This document shows, one piece after another, positions 53,434 to 62,157 of a stretch of 64,000 nt of DNA. A program made the position numbers and the translations under genes. The stretch's first letter is position 1, and each line of letters starts with the position of its first letter. The DNA is taken from NCBI RefSeq assembly GCF_004362805.1, contig NZ_SNYF01000007.1:372001-436000 (forward strand), written 5' to 3'. The DNA is from Algoriphagus boseongensis (GTDB lineage Bacteria; Bacteroidota; Bacteroidia; Cytophagales; Cyclobacteriaceae). Below the pieces are notes generated by a model that was not told the DNA's origin, made no database searches, and saw only the letters and a program-made list of their open reading frames with translations.

Positions 53434-53746
53434 ATTTTATATTTTCCCGATTTACTCTAAGCTCCACTGTAGCTATCGGGATGAGCTAAGGAGGAATTTG
53501 TCGTCCCTTTCGGAAAACGTGTTGCAAATGTAGGCGCATAGTAATTTTATTCCAAATCCATTTTTAAAAAAAATGTGCTTTTTGTGCTTTCCGCCTTCCT
53601 TCTCTTTCTCTCTCAGGGAATTATTTTTTGGGTTGTACTGATTTAATTTTAATCCCAGACCAGAGATCAAGAATTAAAGTCCCCTCTTACGTCAGGTTTT
53701 AAAAAAGAATTCTTGTAGTTTAATAGTATCACCAGACCAAATAACT
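53434..53746. other. Intergenic stretch with a copy of the tRNA 5' end
   Basis: No credible gene in these 313 bases. The 17-nt GAGCTAAGGAGGAATTT that ends the tRNA locus (53421-53437) is repeated at 53483-53499 in the same orientation. This may be a tRNA remnant from an old tandem duplication. An open frame at 53473-53670 lacks any recognisable feature. Confidence 0.5.
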
Positions 53747-54205
53747 ATGGAAGAATATTCAATCACTGTTAACGGGAAAAAGCTTGATGTACAGGCTTTA
53801 CCCGATATGCCCTTATTGTGGGTTCTAAGAGACCTCTTGTCCATGAAAGGAACCAAATTTGGATGTGGGCAGGCGCTTTGCGGTGCTTGTACTGTTCACT
53901 TGGACGGACAAGCAGTTAGATCCTGCAGTTTACCAATCTCCGAAGTGGGAGACGGAAAAATTACAACCATCGAAGGACTTTCAGAAAAAGGAGATCATCC
54001 CTTGCAAGAGGCTTGGGTTGAGCATATTGTTCCTCAATGCGGCTATTGTCAGGGAGGTCAAATCATGACAGCTGCAGCACTTTTGGCTACAAACCCTAAG
54101 CCTTCAGAGGAAGAAATTGAACGAGCTATGGAAGGGAATCTTTGTCGTTGCGGTACTTACAACCGGATCAAAGAAGCAATCCAAACCGCATCCCGAAACC
54201 TTTAA
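53747..54205 (+). CDS. Xanthine dehydrogenase-family 2Fe-2S subunit (IorA-like)
   Basis: 152 residues. Two iron-sulfur domains: GTKFGCGQALCGACTVHLDG (plant-type cluster, with a fourth Cys in RSCSLP) and VPQCGYCQGGQIMTAAALLA with GNLCRCGTYNRI (second cluster). It transfers electrons from the Mo active site of the large subunit. It is the standard partner of isoquinoline-1-oxidoreductase/aldehyde oxidoreductase beta subunits. The large-subunit gene follows after 11 bp. Confidence 0.92.
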   Translation: MEEYSITVNGKKLDVQALPDMPLLWVLRDLLSMKGTKFGCGQALCGACTVHLDGQAVRSCSLPISEVGDGKITTIEGLSEKGDHPLQEAWVEHIVPQCGYCQGGQIMTAAALLATNPKPSEEEIERAMEGNLCRCGTYNRIKEAIQTASRNL

Positions 54206-54216
54206 CTCCTTAAGCT

Positions 54217-56499
54217 ATGAAGAATTTTATTCCATTTTTGAAAAATAAGAACCCAGAAGACCAGTCGAAAATCTTCGTGCCTTCTCGAAGGGATTTTCTA
54301 AAAATCAGCTCTTTGGCTACCGGAGGATTCCTGCTTGGAGTCAATTTCCAATGTGCAGGTCCAAAGGGAGAACCCATCACCTTTGCTCCGAATGTATATA
54401 TCTCCTTAAGTTCGGATAATGAAGTCATCCTAGTTGCCCACCGTTCTGAAATGGGTACGGGGATTCGAACTTCCCTGCCAATGATTATGGCGGATGAGCT
54501 TGGGGCAGATTGGAAAAAGGTTAAAATCATCCAAGCCGAAGGTGATGAAGATAAGTACGGCAACCAAAATACAGATGGCTCTTTTTCAGTTCGGATGTTT
54601 TACGAACCCATGCGAAAAGCAGGAGCTACCGCCCGGCAGATGTTAATTAATGCAGCCGCGAATAAATGGGGGGTTGATCCATCAGAATGTACCACAGAAA
54701 ATTCCCAGGTTCTCCTCAATGGATCCAGCAAGAAAGTTGATTTTGGGGGTTTGGTTGAAGCACTTCAGACCATGGAATTGCCTGATCCAGCCACTATTAA
54801 ACTCAAGGAGCTTTCTGAGTATAAATTTATCGGGACTGATGTACCCATCTACGATGCTAAGGCGATCGTCTCAGGACAGGCTACTTTTGGAGCAGACGTG
54901 GATTTGCCAAATATGCAAATTGCCGTGATCGCCAGAAGTCCGGTTGTTGGGGCAAAGATTTTATCCTACGATGATGCCGCAGCTTTGGCAATTCCCGGTG
55001 TGAGTCAGGTAATAAAAATTGAAGGAGCGGGAATTCCTCCGGGTTTGGATAAGCCTTTGGAAGGTTTGGCTGTTCTGGCTTCCAACACATGGGCTGCAAA
55101 AAAAGGACGTGAAGCCTTGGTAATTGAATGGGATTTAGGGCCTAATCAAAGCTATAGTTCAGCCGCTCAACTTCAGGAAATGGCTAAGTCAACCCTTAAA
55201 AATGGAAAAGTAAGCCGTGAGCGAGGGAATTTTAATTCCGCTAAATCTTCTGCAACCAAGGTCTTGGATAGAACTTATTTAGCGCCATACTATGCCCACG
55301 CGACCATGGAGCCACCCGCTGTAATCGCTGATTATCGTGGAGATGGAAGTGTGGAGATTTGGGCTCCAACCCAGCATCCACAATGGGCTAGAGGAGCCGT
55401 TGCAGGTGCATTGGGATTAGAATTACCGAAAGTAAAAGTAAATGTAACCTTGCTAGGTGGAGGATTTGGAAGAAAGTCAAAGCCTGATTTTGTGGTAGAA
55501 GCAGCCCTTTTGTCAAAAGCTGCCAAAGCTCCGGTTCGAGTTCAGTGGACACGAGAGGATGATATTCACCACGACTTTTATCATTCACACAGTGCACAAA
55601 GAATTGTGGCTACTCTGGATAGTTCAAAGAAATTGACAGGCTGGAATCACCATACCGTTTTTCCCGCGATTGGCGCTACAGGGAATGCCGCCGAACTTCA
55701 TCCCTCAAGTGGAGAATTGGAGTTGGGCTGTAGGGATTTCCCGTACGATGTACCCAATATCAGAATTGAAACCCATGAATCTGCTGCCCATACTCGAATT
55801 GGCTGGCTGCGTTCGGTGAGTAATATTCACCATGCTTTTGCGATTCATACCATGATGGATGAGATTGCTGAGGCTAGGGGATTAGATCCAGTTGAAAATG
55901 CTTTGGACTTATTCGGTGAGGATAAGAACCTGACTTTTGAAGGAGAATTGGAGGGAGATTTTGGGAACTATGGGGAAAAGCTGGAAGACTTCCCATGGAA
56001 TACAGGCAGGATGAAAAAAGTGATCCAGGATGTAGCTGCCAAATCCAACTGGAAAGCTCACAAGGATGCTGGAAAGGCTGTAGGATTTGCAGCTCACAAA
56101 AGCTTCCTGACCTATGTGGCCTGTGTGGTCATAGTGGAAAAAGATGCAAACGGGCAATTATCCATTCCTGAAGTACATTATTCAGTGGACTGTGGAGTAG
56201 GGGTAAATACCGATCGAATCAAATCCCAATTTGAAGGTGGAGCACAGTTTGCTACTTCTTTGGCGATGACTTCTGCCATCACCTTCGAAAACGGTCAGGT
56301 AGTGCAGAATAATTTTGATTCTTACCAAATCATCCGCATGCCTCAATCTCCGAAAAAAATCCATGTGCATATTTTGCCTAGTACGGAAAAACCTACGGGA
56401 GTGGGTGAGCCACCTGTACCTCCATACATTCCTGCCTTGGCAAATGCGGTGTATAAATTGACTGGGAAAAGGATTTACGAATTGCCTTTTAAGGTCTAG
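54217..56499 (+). CDS. Molybdenum hydroxylase large subunit (IorB-like), Tat-exported
   Basis: 760 residues. SRRDFLKISSLATGGFLLGV is a twin-arginine signal, so the folded cofactor-bearing enzyme is exported to the periplasm. Mo-cofactor binding segments include EMGTGIRTSLPMIMADELGA and TLLGGGFGRKSKPDFVVEAA, and the catalytic Glu is in TGVGEPPVPPYIPALANAV. Substrates of this family include N-heterocycles and aldehydes; it cannot be specified. It uses molybdenum cofactor, whose synthesis genes are partly present at 18.8-19.7 kb (moaCB). No XdhC-like maturation gene is adjacent. Confidence 0.92.
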   Translation: MKNFIPFLKNKNPEDQSKIFVPSRRDFLKISSLATGGFLLGVNFQCAGPKGEPITFAPNVYISLSSDNEVILVAHRSEMGTGIRTSLPMIMADELGADWKKVKIIQAEGDEDKYGNQNTDGSFSVRMFYEPMRKAGATARQMLINAAANKWGVDPSECTTENSQVLLNGSSKKVDFGGLVEALQTMELPDPATIKLKELSEYKFIGTDVPIYDAKAIVSGQATFGADVDLPNMQIAVIARSPVVGAKILSYDDAAALAIPGVSQVIKIEGAGIPPGLDKPLEGLAVLASNTWAAKKGREALVIEWDLGPNQSYSSAAQLQEMAKSTLKNGKVSRERGNFNSAKSSATKVLDRTYLAPYYAHATMEPPAVIADYRGDGSVEIWAPTQHPQWARGAVAGALGLELPKVKVNVTLLGGGFGRKSKPDFVVEAALLSKAAKAPVRVQWTREDDIHHDFYHSHSAQRIVATLDSSKKLTGWNHHTVFPAIGATGNAAELHPSSGELELGCRDFPYDVPNIRIETHESAAHTRIGWLRSVSNIHHAFAIHTMMDEIAEARGLDPVENALDLFGEDKNLTFEGELEGDFGNYGEKLEDFPWNTGRMKKVIQDVAAKSNWKAHKDAGKAVGFAAHKSFLTYVACVVIVEKDANGQLSIPEVHYSVDCGVGVNTDRIKSQFEGGAQFATSLAMTSAITFENGQVVQNNFDSYQIIRMPQSPKKIHVHILPSTEKPTGVGEPPVPPYIPALANAVYKLTGKRIYELPFKV

Positions 56500-56510
56500 A
56501 ATCCAGATTG

Positions 56511-56573
56511 CAGTGGGCAGGAAGCCGTGGAAAAAAGCTAGTTAAGCCAAAACCCACAGTTTTCTGCCTACTG
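56511..56573. terminator. Possible convergent terminator hairpin
   Basis: CAGTGGGCAG (56511-56520) and CTGCCTACTG (56564-56573), 9 of 10 matching, separated by a 43-nt loop and followed by ATTTTTT. The stem overlaps the stop region of the minus-strand gene. A weak candidate. Confidence 0.35.
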
Positions 56574-56990
56574 ATTTTTTGTGCTGAAATTTCTGGTTAG
56601 GGTTTTGATAAATCGGATATGCCGAAACCTCAGCGCCGACCAATCCTCATCAATGGCTATCTGCCTGACGGTCTCAAAATCAAAATTCCCCACAACTCTC
56701 CAGCCCGAATCTCTATTGATTTGGGCTTTATATTTTTTGGAAGTCCCTTTGGGATAGGCCATCCACAAGGGTTCGTCATTGGCGCAAATTTCTGCTAGAA
56801 CAGGAAAATAGGTTTGAACTTCTTCCTCTGTTTGCACGAAGGCCAAAGTGAAGCTTGGTTTTTCTCCTTCTTGGGCCATTAATCCCATTTTTTTCCAGGA
56901 ATTGATCAAAGGATCCAGATCTGAAGGAAGGTTCCAAACCTTGATTTTCATTCCTTCTTTGAAATTCATCTTTTTTAAAATGGTATCCAT
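56568..56990 (-). CDS. DUF3052-like small cytosolic protein
   Basis: 140 residues from the ATG at 56990, chosen because the longer reading (to 57155) runs into the divergent gene and lacks family-like sequence. Conserved-looking segments: PLWMAYPKGTSKKYKAQINR and WRVVGNFDFETVRQIAIDED, then WSALRFRHIRFIKTL. 'W.ay Pkgts' and 'dewsalRFR' are typical of the DUF3052 family, seen in many bacteria but without a known function. It is divergent from the propeller protein gene. Confidence 0.75.
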   Translation of the reverse strand: MDTILKKMNFKEGMKIKVWNLPSDLDPLINSWKKMGLMAQEGEKPSFTLAFVQTEEEVQTYFPVLAEICANDEPLWMAYPKGTSKKYKAQINRDSGWRVVGNFDFETVRQIAIDEDWSALRFRHIRFIKTLTRNFSTKNQ

Positions 56991-57083
56991 AGCGTTGATT
57001 TTGGGAGATTCAAAGTAAATAAAAAGAGGCGGAAAAGTAGGCGAATTGCTGCTTTCCCCAAGTTCTTGCCTTATTTTTAAGCT

Positions 57084-57965
57084 ATGAAATTTTTCCCCAA
57101 TCTCATCTTTTCCCTTTTTCTGACCGGACTTGTAGTCACTCCCTCTTTTTCCCAACAGAAAGAAAATGTTGATTCTGTTTATCTGGCCGGAATTCCCATC
57201 AAATCATTTAAGAGTCAAAAACTGGAGGAAATCAGTGGCATGGCTTTTTCCCATATTCATCCTAACCTCATCTATGTCCATACCGATAGTGGGGGCGAAC
57301 CAGCGGTTTATTTGCTGGATTCACTTGGAAATGATTTAGGGAAAATTGAGTTGGACAAAGCCAATAACCGGGACTGGGAAGATATTGCAGTGGGGCCAGG
57401 TCCCGGTGGAAAATCTTACGTTTATGTGGGTGAAATTGGGGACAATGCCGCGGTTCATTCAGAAATTGTGATTTACAGATTTGAGGAACCTTCCAAAATT
57501 CAAGAAGATATGGAAGTCAAACCAGAAAAGGTAAAACTGACTTTTCCCGGAGGCCCAAGAGATGCAGAAACTTTGATGGTGGATCCTAGAAGTGGAGATA
57601 TTTTTATTGTGTCGAAAAGGGATGAGAAAAACACACTTTATTGTGTTCCAAGAGATGCTTTTTCAAAGGGTACAGCAGTTTTGGAGGAGTTTCATCAATT
57701 TACCTTCAGCAGTTCGGTGGCTGGTGATATTTCCCAGGATGGATCCAAGATTTTGATAAAGAATTACTTTGCAGTCTATTATTGGGAAAGGAAATCGGGG
57801 GAAACCGTGGATCAGGCTCTAAAAAGAATTCCCAAACGCCTACCGTATGTGCCCGAGCCTCAAGGTGAGGCCATAGGATTTAATCCCACAGGGACTTCCT
57901 ATTTTACTATCAGTGAAAAGAGGTACAAAATCAATCCTACACTTTATCGCTATCCAAAAAAATAA
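57084..57965 (+). CDS. Exported propeller-like protein (hypothetical)
   Basis: 293 residues with a signal peptide (FSLFLTGLVVTPSFSQ). EISGMAFSHIHPNLIYVHTD, then DWEDIAVGPGPGGKSYVYVG and GDISQDGSKILIKNYFAVYY suggest repeated beta-propeller blades, as in SdiA-regulated-like or SMP-30-like proteins. No active site can be named. The next gene begins 3 bp after the stop, so they are co-transcribed. Confidence 0.7.
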   Translation: MKFFPNLIFSLFLTGLVVTPSFSQQKENVDSVYLAGIPIKSFKSQKLEEISGMAFSHIHPNLIYVHTDSGGEPAVYLLDSLGNDLGKIELDKANNRDWEDIAVGPGPGGKSYVYVGEIGDNAAVHSEIVIYRFEEPSKIQEDMEVKPEKVKLTFPGGPRDAETLMVDPRSGDIFIVSKRDEKNTLYCVPRDAFSKGTAVLEEFHQFTFSSSVAGDISQDGSKILIKNYFAVYYWERKSGETVDQALKRIPKRLPYVPEPQGEAIGFNPTGTSYFTISEKRYKINPTLYRYPKK

Positions 57966-57968
57966 GCC

Positions 57969-58901
57969 ATGCAAACCACCTCATCCATTCTTATGGTCAG
58001 ACCAGCTAACTTCGGATTTAATCCTGAGACGGCTGAAAATAACTTCTATCAGCAGAAGGATGAGCGAAGCTTTGAAGAAATTCAGGCCTTGGCAAGAAAG
58101 GAATTTGATGGTTTCGTGACCTTACTCCGGGATCAGGGGGTGAATGTTTTAGTCGTGGAGGATACCGAGATGCCTGTTAAAACTGATGCAGTTTTTCCAA
58201 ACAACTGGTTTTCCACGCATCCCGATGGCAAGGTGATTTTATATCCCATGTATTCTCCGAATCGAAGGTTGGAGAGGCGAAAGGACATCTTGGAAATGCT
58301 AATAGTAAAGGGATACAATCTGAATGAAATTATTGATTTAAGCTTTTTTGAAGAAAGTGAGCAGTATTTGGAGGGGACAGGAAGTATGGTTTTGGATCAT
58401 ACTGCAAAGGTGATTTACGCTTGCTTTTCCCAAAGAACTCATCCGATCCCCTTGGATTATTTGGCAAAAATTATTGGGTATCGGGTAGTTGGTTTTGATG
58501 CGGTCCAGGAAATCAATGGAGAAACCAGCGCCATTTATCATACCAATGTCATGATGCATGTGGGTTCTGATTTGGCGGTGATATGTCTGGAAAGTATCGC
58601 AAAAGCTTCCGAACGGCAGCTTGTCCAAGAAACCCTGACTAAATCCGGGAAAAAAGTGATCCCGATTACGGCCAAGCAAAAGTTCAATTTTGCAGGGAAT
58701 ATGCTTGAAGTGAGCAATGAGGGAGGAGAGAAATTTACCGTCATGTCCCAAGCAGCTTACGATTCCCTCACCGTTGGGCAGATTCAGTCCATTGAAAAAT
58801 ACACCACCATTATAAGCCCTTCCATTCCTACAATAGAAAAGCTAGGTGGAGGATCTGCTCGGTGTATGATGGCGGAGATTTTTTTACTAAAAAGTAAGTG
58901 A
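57969..58901 (+). CDS. ctlX: Citrulline-type amidinohydrolase (CtlX-like)
   Basis: 310 residues, guanidino-modifying (penten) fold. DAVFPNNWFSTHPDGKVILY provides the Asp and substrate pocket, EGTGSMVLDH and IYHTNVMMHVG the catalytic His, and KLGGGSARCMMAEIF the nucleophilic Cys. This matches amidinotransferase-like proteins called CtlX, associated with citrulline use in other bacteria. The substrate is taken from family annotation. It is cytosolic and immediately follows the propeller gene. Confidence 0.82.
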   Translation: MQTTSSILMVRPANFGFNPETAENNFYQQKDERSFEEIQALARKEFDGFVTLLRDQGVNVLVVEDTEMPVKTDAVFPNNWFSTHPDGKVILYPMYSPNRRLERRKDILEMLIVKGYNLNEIIDLSFFEESEQYLEGTGSMVLDHTAKVIYACFSQRTHPIPLDYLAKIIGYRVVGFDAVQEINGETSAIYHTNVMMHVGSDLAVICLESIAKASERQLVQETLTKSGKKVIPITAKQKFNFAGNMLEVSNEGGEKFTVMSQAAYDSLTVGQIQSIEKYTTIISPSIPTIEKLGGGSARCMMAEIFLLKSK

Positions 58902-58909
58902 GCAGTCAC

Positions 58910-58962
58910 AGTGATCAGTCTCAGTTATAGATACTGGTTACTGCGACTGAATACTGATCACT
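58910..58962. repeat. Intergenic inverted repeat
   Basis: AGTGATCAGT (58910-58919) and ACTGATCACT (58953-58962) are perfectly complementary; the inner CAGTCTCAGTTA and TTACTGCGACTG continue the stem at 10 of 12. No T-tract. The repeat touches the purB stop. Sequences like this occur dispersed in Bacteroidota intergenic DNA. Confidence 0.6.
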
Positions 58963-60305
58963 TAAATTCCGGTATAATTAAAGGGACTGATCGCCTTCAA
59001 TTCTCCTTTTAATTCATCAGAAATAGCTAAGCCATCCACGAAAGTGGCGATAGATGCTTGGGTGATTTTCGAATTGGTTCTGGTCAGGTCCCGAAGTGCT
59101 TCGTAAGGCTTAGGGAATCCTTCTCTTCTCAGAATAGTCTGAATGGCCTCGGCTACCACGGCCCAATTTTCTTCCAAATCTCCATTAATTGCAGCTTGGT
59201 TCAACTCAAGTTTGTTGAGTCCTTTGATAAGAGATTCCAAAGAAATCAGCATATGGGCCAACGGAACGCCAATTACCCGTAGGACGGTGCTATCCGTAAG
59301 GTCTCTTTGTAATCTGGAGATAGGAAGTTTCGCAGCCAAATGCTCGAACAAAGCATTGGCGATTCCGAGATTTCCTTCCGCATTTTCAAAATCAATTGGA
59401 TTGACTTTATGAGGCATCGCTGATGATCCTACTTCCCCAGCTTTGATTTTTTGCTTGAAGTAGTTCATGGCTACATATTGCCATACGTCTTTGGAAAGGT
59501 CAAGTAGGATCGTATTGATACGCTTCAAACCATCGAAAACAGCAGCCAGATTATCGTAATGCTCGATTTGAGTAGTTGGGTAGGAGCGCTCCAATCCTAG
59601 GTAATTTTCCACGAAGGTGAAGGCAAATTCATTCCATTCAATTTCGGGATATGCAACCTGATGGGCATTCATATTTCCGGTAGCTCCGCCGAATTTTGCA
59701 GAATAAGGCACTTGCTCCAGCAACTCCATTTGCTTTCTTAAGCGAATGACAAACACCTGAATTTCTTTCCCCAATCGGGTAGGAGAGGCAGGTTGTCCAT
59801 GGGTTTTTGCAAGCATAGGGATGCTTTTCCACTGCTCAGCCAGATCGGCTAATTTTTCCACCACTTCCTCCAATTGAGGCAAAATAACCTCCTGAATGCC
59901 TCTTTTGAGCATCAATGGGGTTGCGGTATTATTGATGTCTTGGGAGGTTAAGCCGAAATGGATAAATTCTTTGTACGGCTCAAGACTAAGTTGATCGAAT
60001 TTTTCTTTAAGGAAATATTCCACCGCCTTGACATCATGATTGGTGGTCTTTTCGGTGTTTTTGATCCACTCTGCGTCCTGAAGACTAAAATGCTTTACCA
60101 AATCTCTCAATTTTGGAAAAAGTGAATGATCAAAGTCCTCCAACTGAGGAAGAGGGATTTGGCAGAGGGCAATAAAGTACTCCACTTCCACATGGACTCG
60201 ATACTTGATTAGGGCAAATTCAGAGAAAAAAGCCCGCAAAGGTGCGGTTTTGCCGGCATAGCGTCCGTCTACTGAAGAGACGGCTGTCAAGGTATTTAAT
60301 TCCAT
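58962..60305 (-). CDS. purB: Adenylosuccinate lyase
   Basis: 447 residues, converts SAICAR to AICAR and adenylosuccinate to AMP. Fumarase/aspartase superfamily. The signature GSSAMPHKVNPIDFENAEGN (the catalytic-Ser loop) is present, as are TNHDVKAVEYFLKE and MLAKTHGQPASPTRLGKE. Length is usual for the family. It is a housekeeping gene with no operon partner in the window; it diverges from the PaaE-like gene with 215 bp between. Confidence 0.97.
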   Translation of the reverse strand: MELNTLTAVSSVDGRYAGKTAPLRAFFSEFALIKYRVHVEVEYFIALCQIPLPQLEDFDHSLFPKLRDLVKHFSLQDAEWIKNTEKTTNHDVKAVEYFLKEKFDQLSLEPYKEFIHFGLTSQDINNTATPLMLKRGIQEVILPQLEEVVEKLADLAEQWKSIPMLAKTHGQPASPTRLGKEIQVFVIRLRKQMELLEQVPYSAKFGGATGNMNAHQVAYPEIEWNEFAFTFVENYLGLERSYPTTQIEHYDNLAAVFDGLKRINTILLDLSKDVWQYVAMNYFKQKIKAGEVGSSAMPHKVNPIDFENAEGNLGIANALFEHLAAKLPISRLQRDLTDSTVLRVIGVPLAHMLISLESLIKGLNKLELNQAAINGDLEENWAVVAEAIQTILRREGFPKPYEALRDLTRTNSKITQASIATFVDGLAISDELKGELKAISPFNYTGI

Positions 60306-60520
60306 TTGATTAGGTTTTGCTTCGCAAAGATGATGATCACTCCGGTTTCGGAGCTGACAAAGTTAAGCCTTTGGGCTCAAAATAGGCCCATGCCCAGAAG
60401 AATTATCCGGGGAGGACAAACTTACTTTGAACTTTTGGGGTTTATCAGGGAAATAACTCAGGTAATTGCCGGATTTCATTTCGGGGCAGTTATTTTTGCA
60501 GCCAAATCACCAGAATTCAG

Positions 60521-61624
60521 ATGTTTAATTTCTTTAAGAAAAAGAAAGAGGAGGTAAAGACCAATTCCTATTTGCCTCTAAAAGTGCGGGAGGTAGTGAG
60601 AGAGACACCGGACACGGTCACGATTTACTTTGAGCAACCAGAACCTTTGATGGATTATAAACCGGGTCAGTTTTTGACTTTAGTTATGGAGTTTGATGGA
60701 AAAGAACAGCGTCGTTCTTATTCCCTTTGTACTTCTCCCTATGTGGATCCATTTCCAGGAATTTCTGTCAAGCGAGTTCCCAATGGGCTTTTCTCCAATT
60801 TTTTGAATGAAAAAATATTCCCTGGAAAAACCATCAATGTGGTGAAACCATTGGGTCATTTTACCACAGATTTCCATTCAAAAAACAGACGTCATTTCTT
60901 CCTGATTGCTGGGGGAAGTGGGATTACCCCGATTATGGGGATCCTGAAATCTGTTTTGGTCAACGAGCCTCAGTCCATCATTACTTTGATTTATTCCAGT
61001 CGGGATGAGGAAAATATCATTTTCAAAAGGCAACTCGATTTGCTCGAATTGGCAAATCCTGATAGACTCAAAGTCATCCATAATCTAAGTCAGCCTTCTG
61101 AAGACTGGTCTGGAAAGAAAGGTAGAATTACTCCTGAAGGCTTGAAGGAGCTATTTGCAAATGCGGAATATGAGCAGCGCTACGAAGAGGTATATTTCCT
61201 ATGCGGTCCGGATGGCATTATGGATATGACCATGAAGTTGCTGGAAGATCTCGGAGTAGATAAGGAGAGAATCCATAGAGAAAGCTTCTATTCTGCTGCA
61301 GCTCACCAAGCTCACGAAGATGCGCTCAAAGGAATTAATAATGGAATCCTTACCCGAGATGTAACCATCGTTTTGGAAGGCGATGAAAATATCATCACGG
61401 TAAGTCCTGAAAAGACTGTCCTGGAAGCTGGGTTAGAGTCTGGGTTGAATATGCCTTACAGCTGCCAAAGTGGATTGTGTACGGCTTGCCGAGGTAGAGT
61501 CCTAAGCGGTGAGGTGAAAATGGATGAAGATGCCGGCCTGAGTGAAAAAGAATTAGCAGCTGGCTATGTCCTTTGCTGTGTTTCCCGCCCTTTGACCGAT
61601 GATGTCAAAATCACCATTGAATAA
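60521..61624 (+). CDS. PaaE/ferredoxin-NADP reductase-like flavo-iron-sulfur protein
   Basis: 367 residues. FAD domain: RRSYSLCTSPYVDP (RxYSLC); NAD(P) domain: FFLIAGGSGITPIMGILKS and VYFLCGPDGIMDM; C-terminal plant-type [2Fe-2S]: MPYSCQSGLCTACRGRVLSG, with a later Cys in YVLCCVSR. This is the architecture of phenylacetyl-CoA epoxidase reductase (PaaE) and similar reductases. No paa genes are beside it, so it may serve another oxygenase or ferredoxin. It is cytosolic. The following gene is 10 bp away. Confidence 0.9.
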   Translation: MFNFFKKKKEEVKTNSYLPLKVREVVRETPDTVTIYFEQPEPLMDYKPGQFLTLVMEFDGKEQRRSYSLCTSPYVDPFPGISVKRVPNGLFSNFLNEKIFPGKTINVVKPLGHFTTDFHSKNRRHFFLIAGGSGITPIMGILKSVLVNEPQSIITLIYSSRDEENIIFKRQLDLLELANPDRLKVIHNLSQPSEDWSGKKGRITPEGLKELFANAEYEQRYEEVYFLCGPDGIMDMTMKLLEDLGVDKERIHRESFYSAAAHQAHEDALKGINNGILTRDVTIVLEGDENIITVSPEKTVLEAGLESGLNMPYSCQSGLCTACRGRVLSGEVKMDEDAGLSEKELAAGYVLCCVSRPLTDDVKITIE

Positions 61625-61634
61625 TGCTTGAATT

Positions 61635-62123
61635 TTGGAACTAGAAGAGTTAAAGAAAGTCTACAGGAAAACTGAGCAACTCACAATGATTATGTTGCTC
61701 GTTTCCCTGCCGGCTTTTGGGATTGTTTATTTGTACCATAATTCAGGAAATCTGAATTGGGATCTGCCCAAACTTCCGGGGTTCTGGAATGGATTTTTTA
61801 TCGGAAGTAGTATTGTCCTGTTGATTGGGCAGTATTTTCTCTTTCATCAGGACTTGAAAAAAGTGGGAGTAGATTTTTCGCTTTTTGAAAAAGTAAGGGT
61901 TTATTCGAAAGCCACCGTGAAAAGATTTTTTATTCTTTTCTGTATATCTGTCTTGTCTACCATAGGATTATTGTTGAATCAAGGGCCAGTTTATATCGTG
62001 GTCTTCGCGGTTTGTTTGGTGTTTTTCTCTTTGGGAAAACCAAGTCCTGATCGACTTTCCAGACTTCTCAAACTTAAAAAAGAAGACCGGGAGCTTCTCA
62101 GAGAAGTCACCCGGCCTCAATAA
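61635..62123 (+). CDS. Small membrane protein (hypothetical)
   Basis: 162 residues starting at TTG. Four hydrophobic segments (IMLLVSLPAFGIVYLYH; FWNGFFIGSSIVLLIGQYFL; FILFCISVLSTIGLLL; VYIVVFAVCLVFFSL) and a charged C-terminus ending EDRELLREVTRPQ. No recognised family. It probably is co-transcribed with the PaaE-like gene. No function can be inferred. Confidence 0.7.
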   Translation: MELEELKKVYRKTEQLTMIMLLVSLPAFGIVYLYHNSGNLNWDLPKLPGFWNGFFIGSSIVLLIGQYFLFHQDLKKVGVDFSLFEKVRVYSKATVKRFFILFCISVLSTIGLLLNQGPVYIVVFAVCLVFFSLGKPSPDRLSRLLKLKKEDRELLREVTRPQ

Positions 62124-62157
62124 ATTTTAAAATGGGTTTTTTAGCCCTGATTTCCGA

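Noticed and set aside
53360-53499. tRNA-associated integration site for a mobile element
   Set aside because: No integrase, phage gene or long repeat is found on either side; only a 17-nt repeat.
53473-53670. 65-codon minus-strand frame beside tRNA-Asn
   Set aside because: Low-complexity, no signal peptide or motif, and contains part of the tRNA-like repeat.
60306-60557. 83-codon frame between purB and the PaaE-like gene
   Set aside because: Starts inside the purB promoter region and overlaps the reductase start; no family-like sequence.
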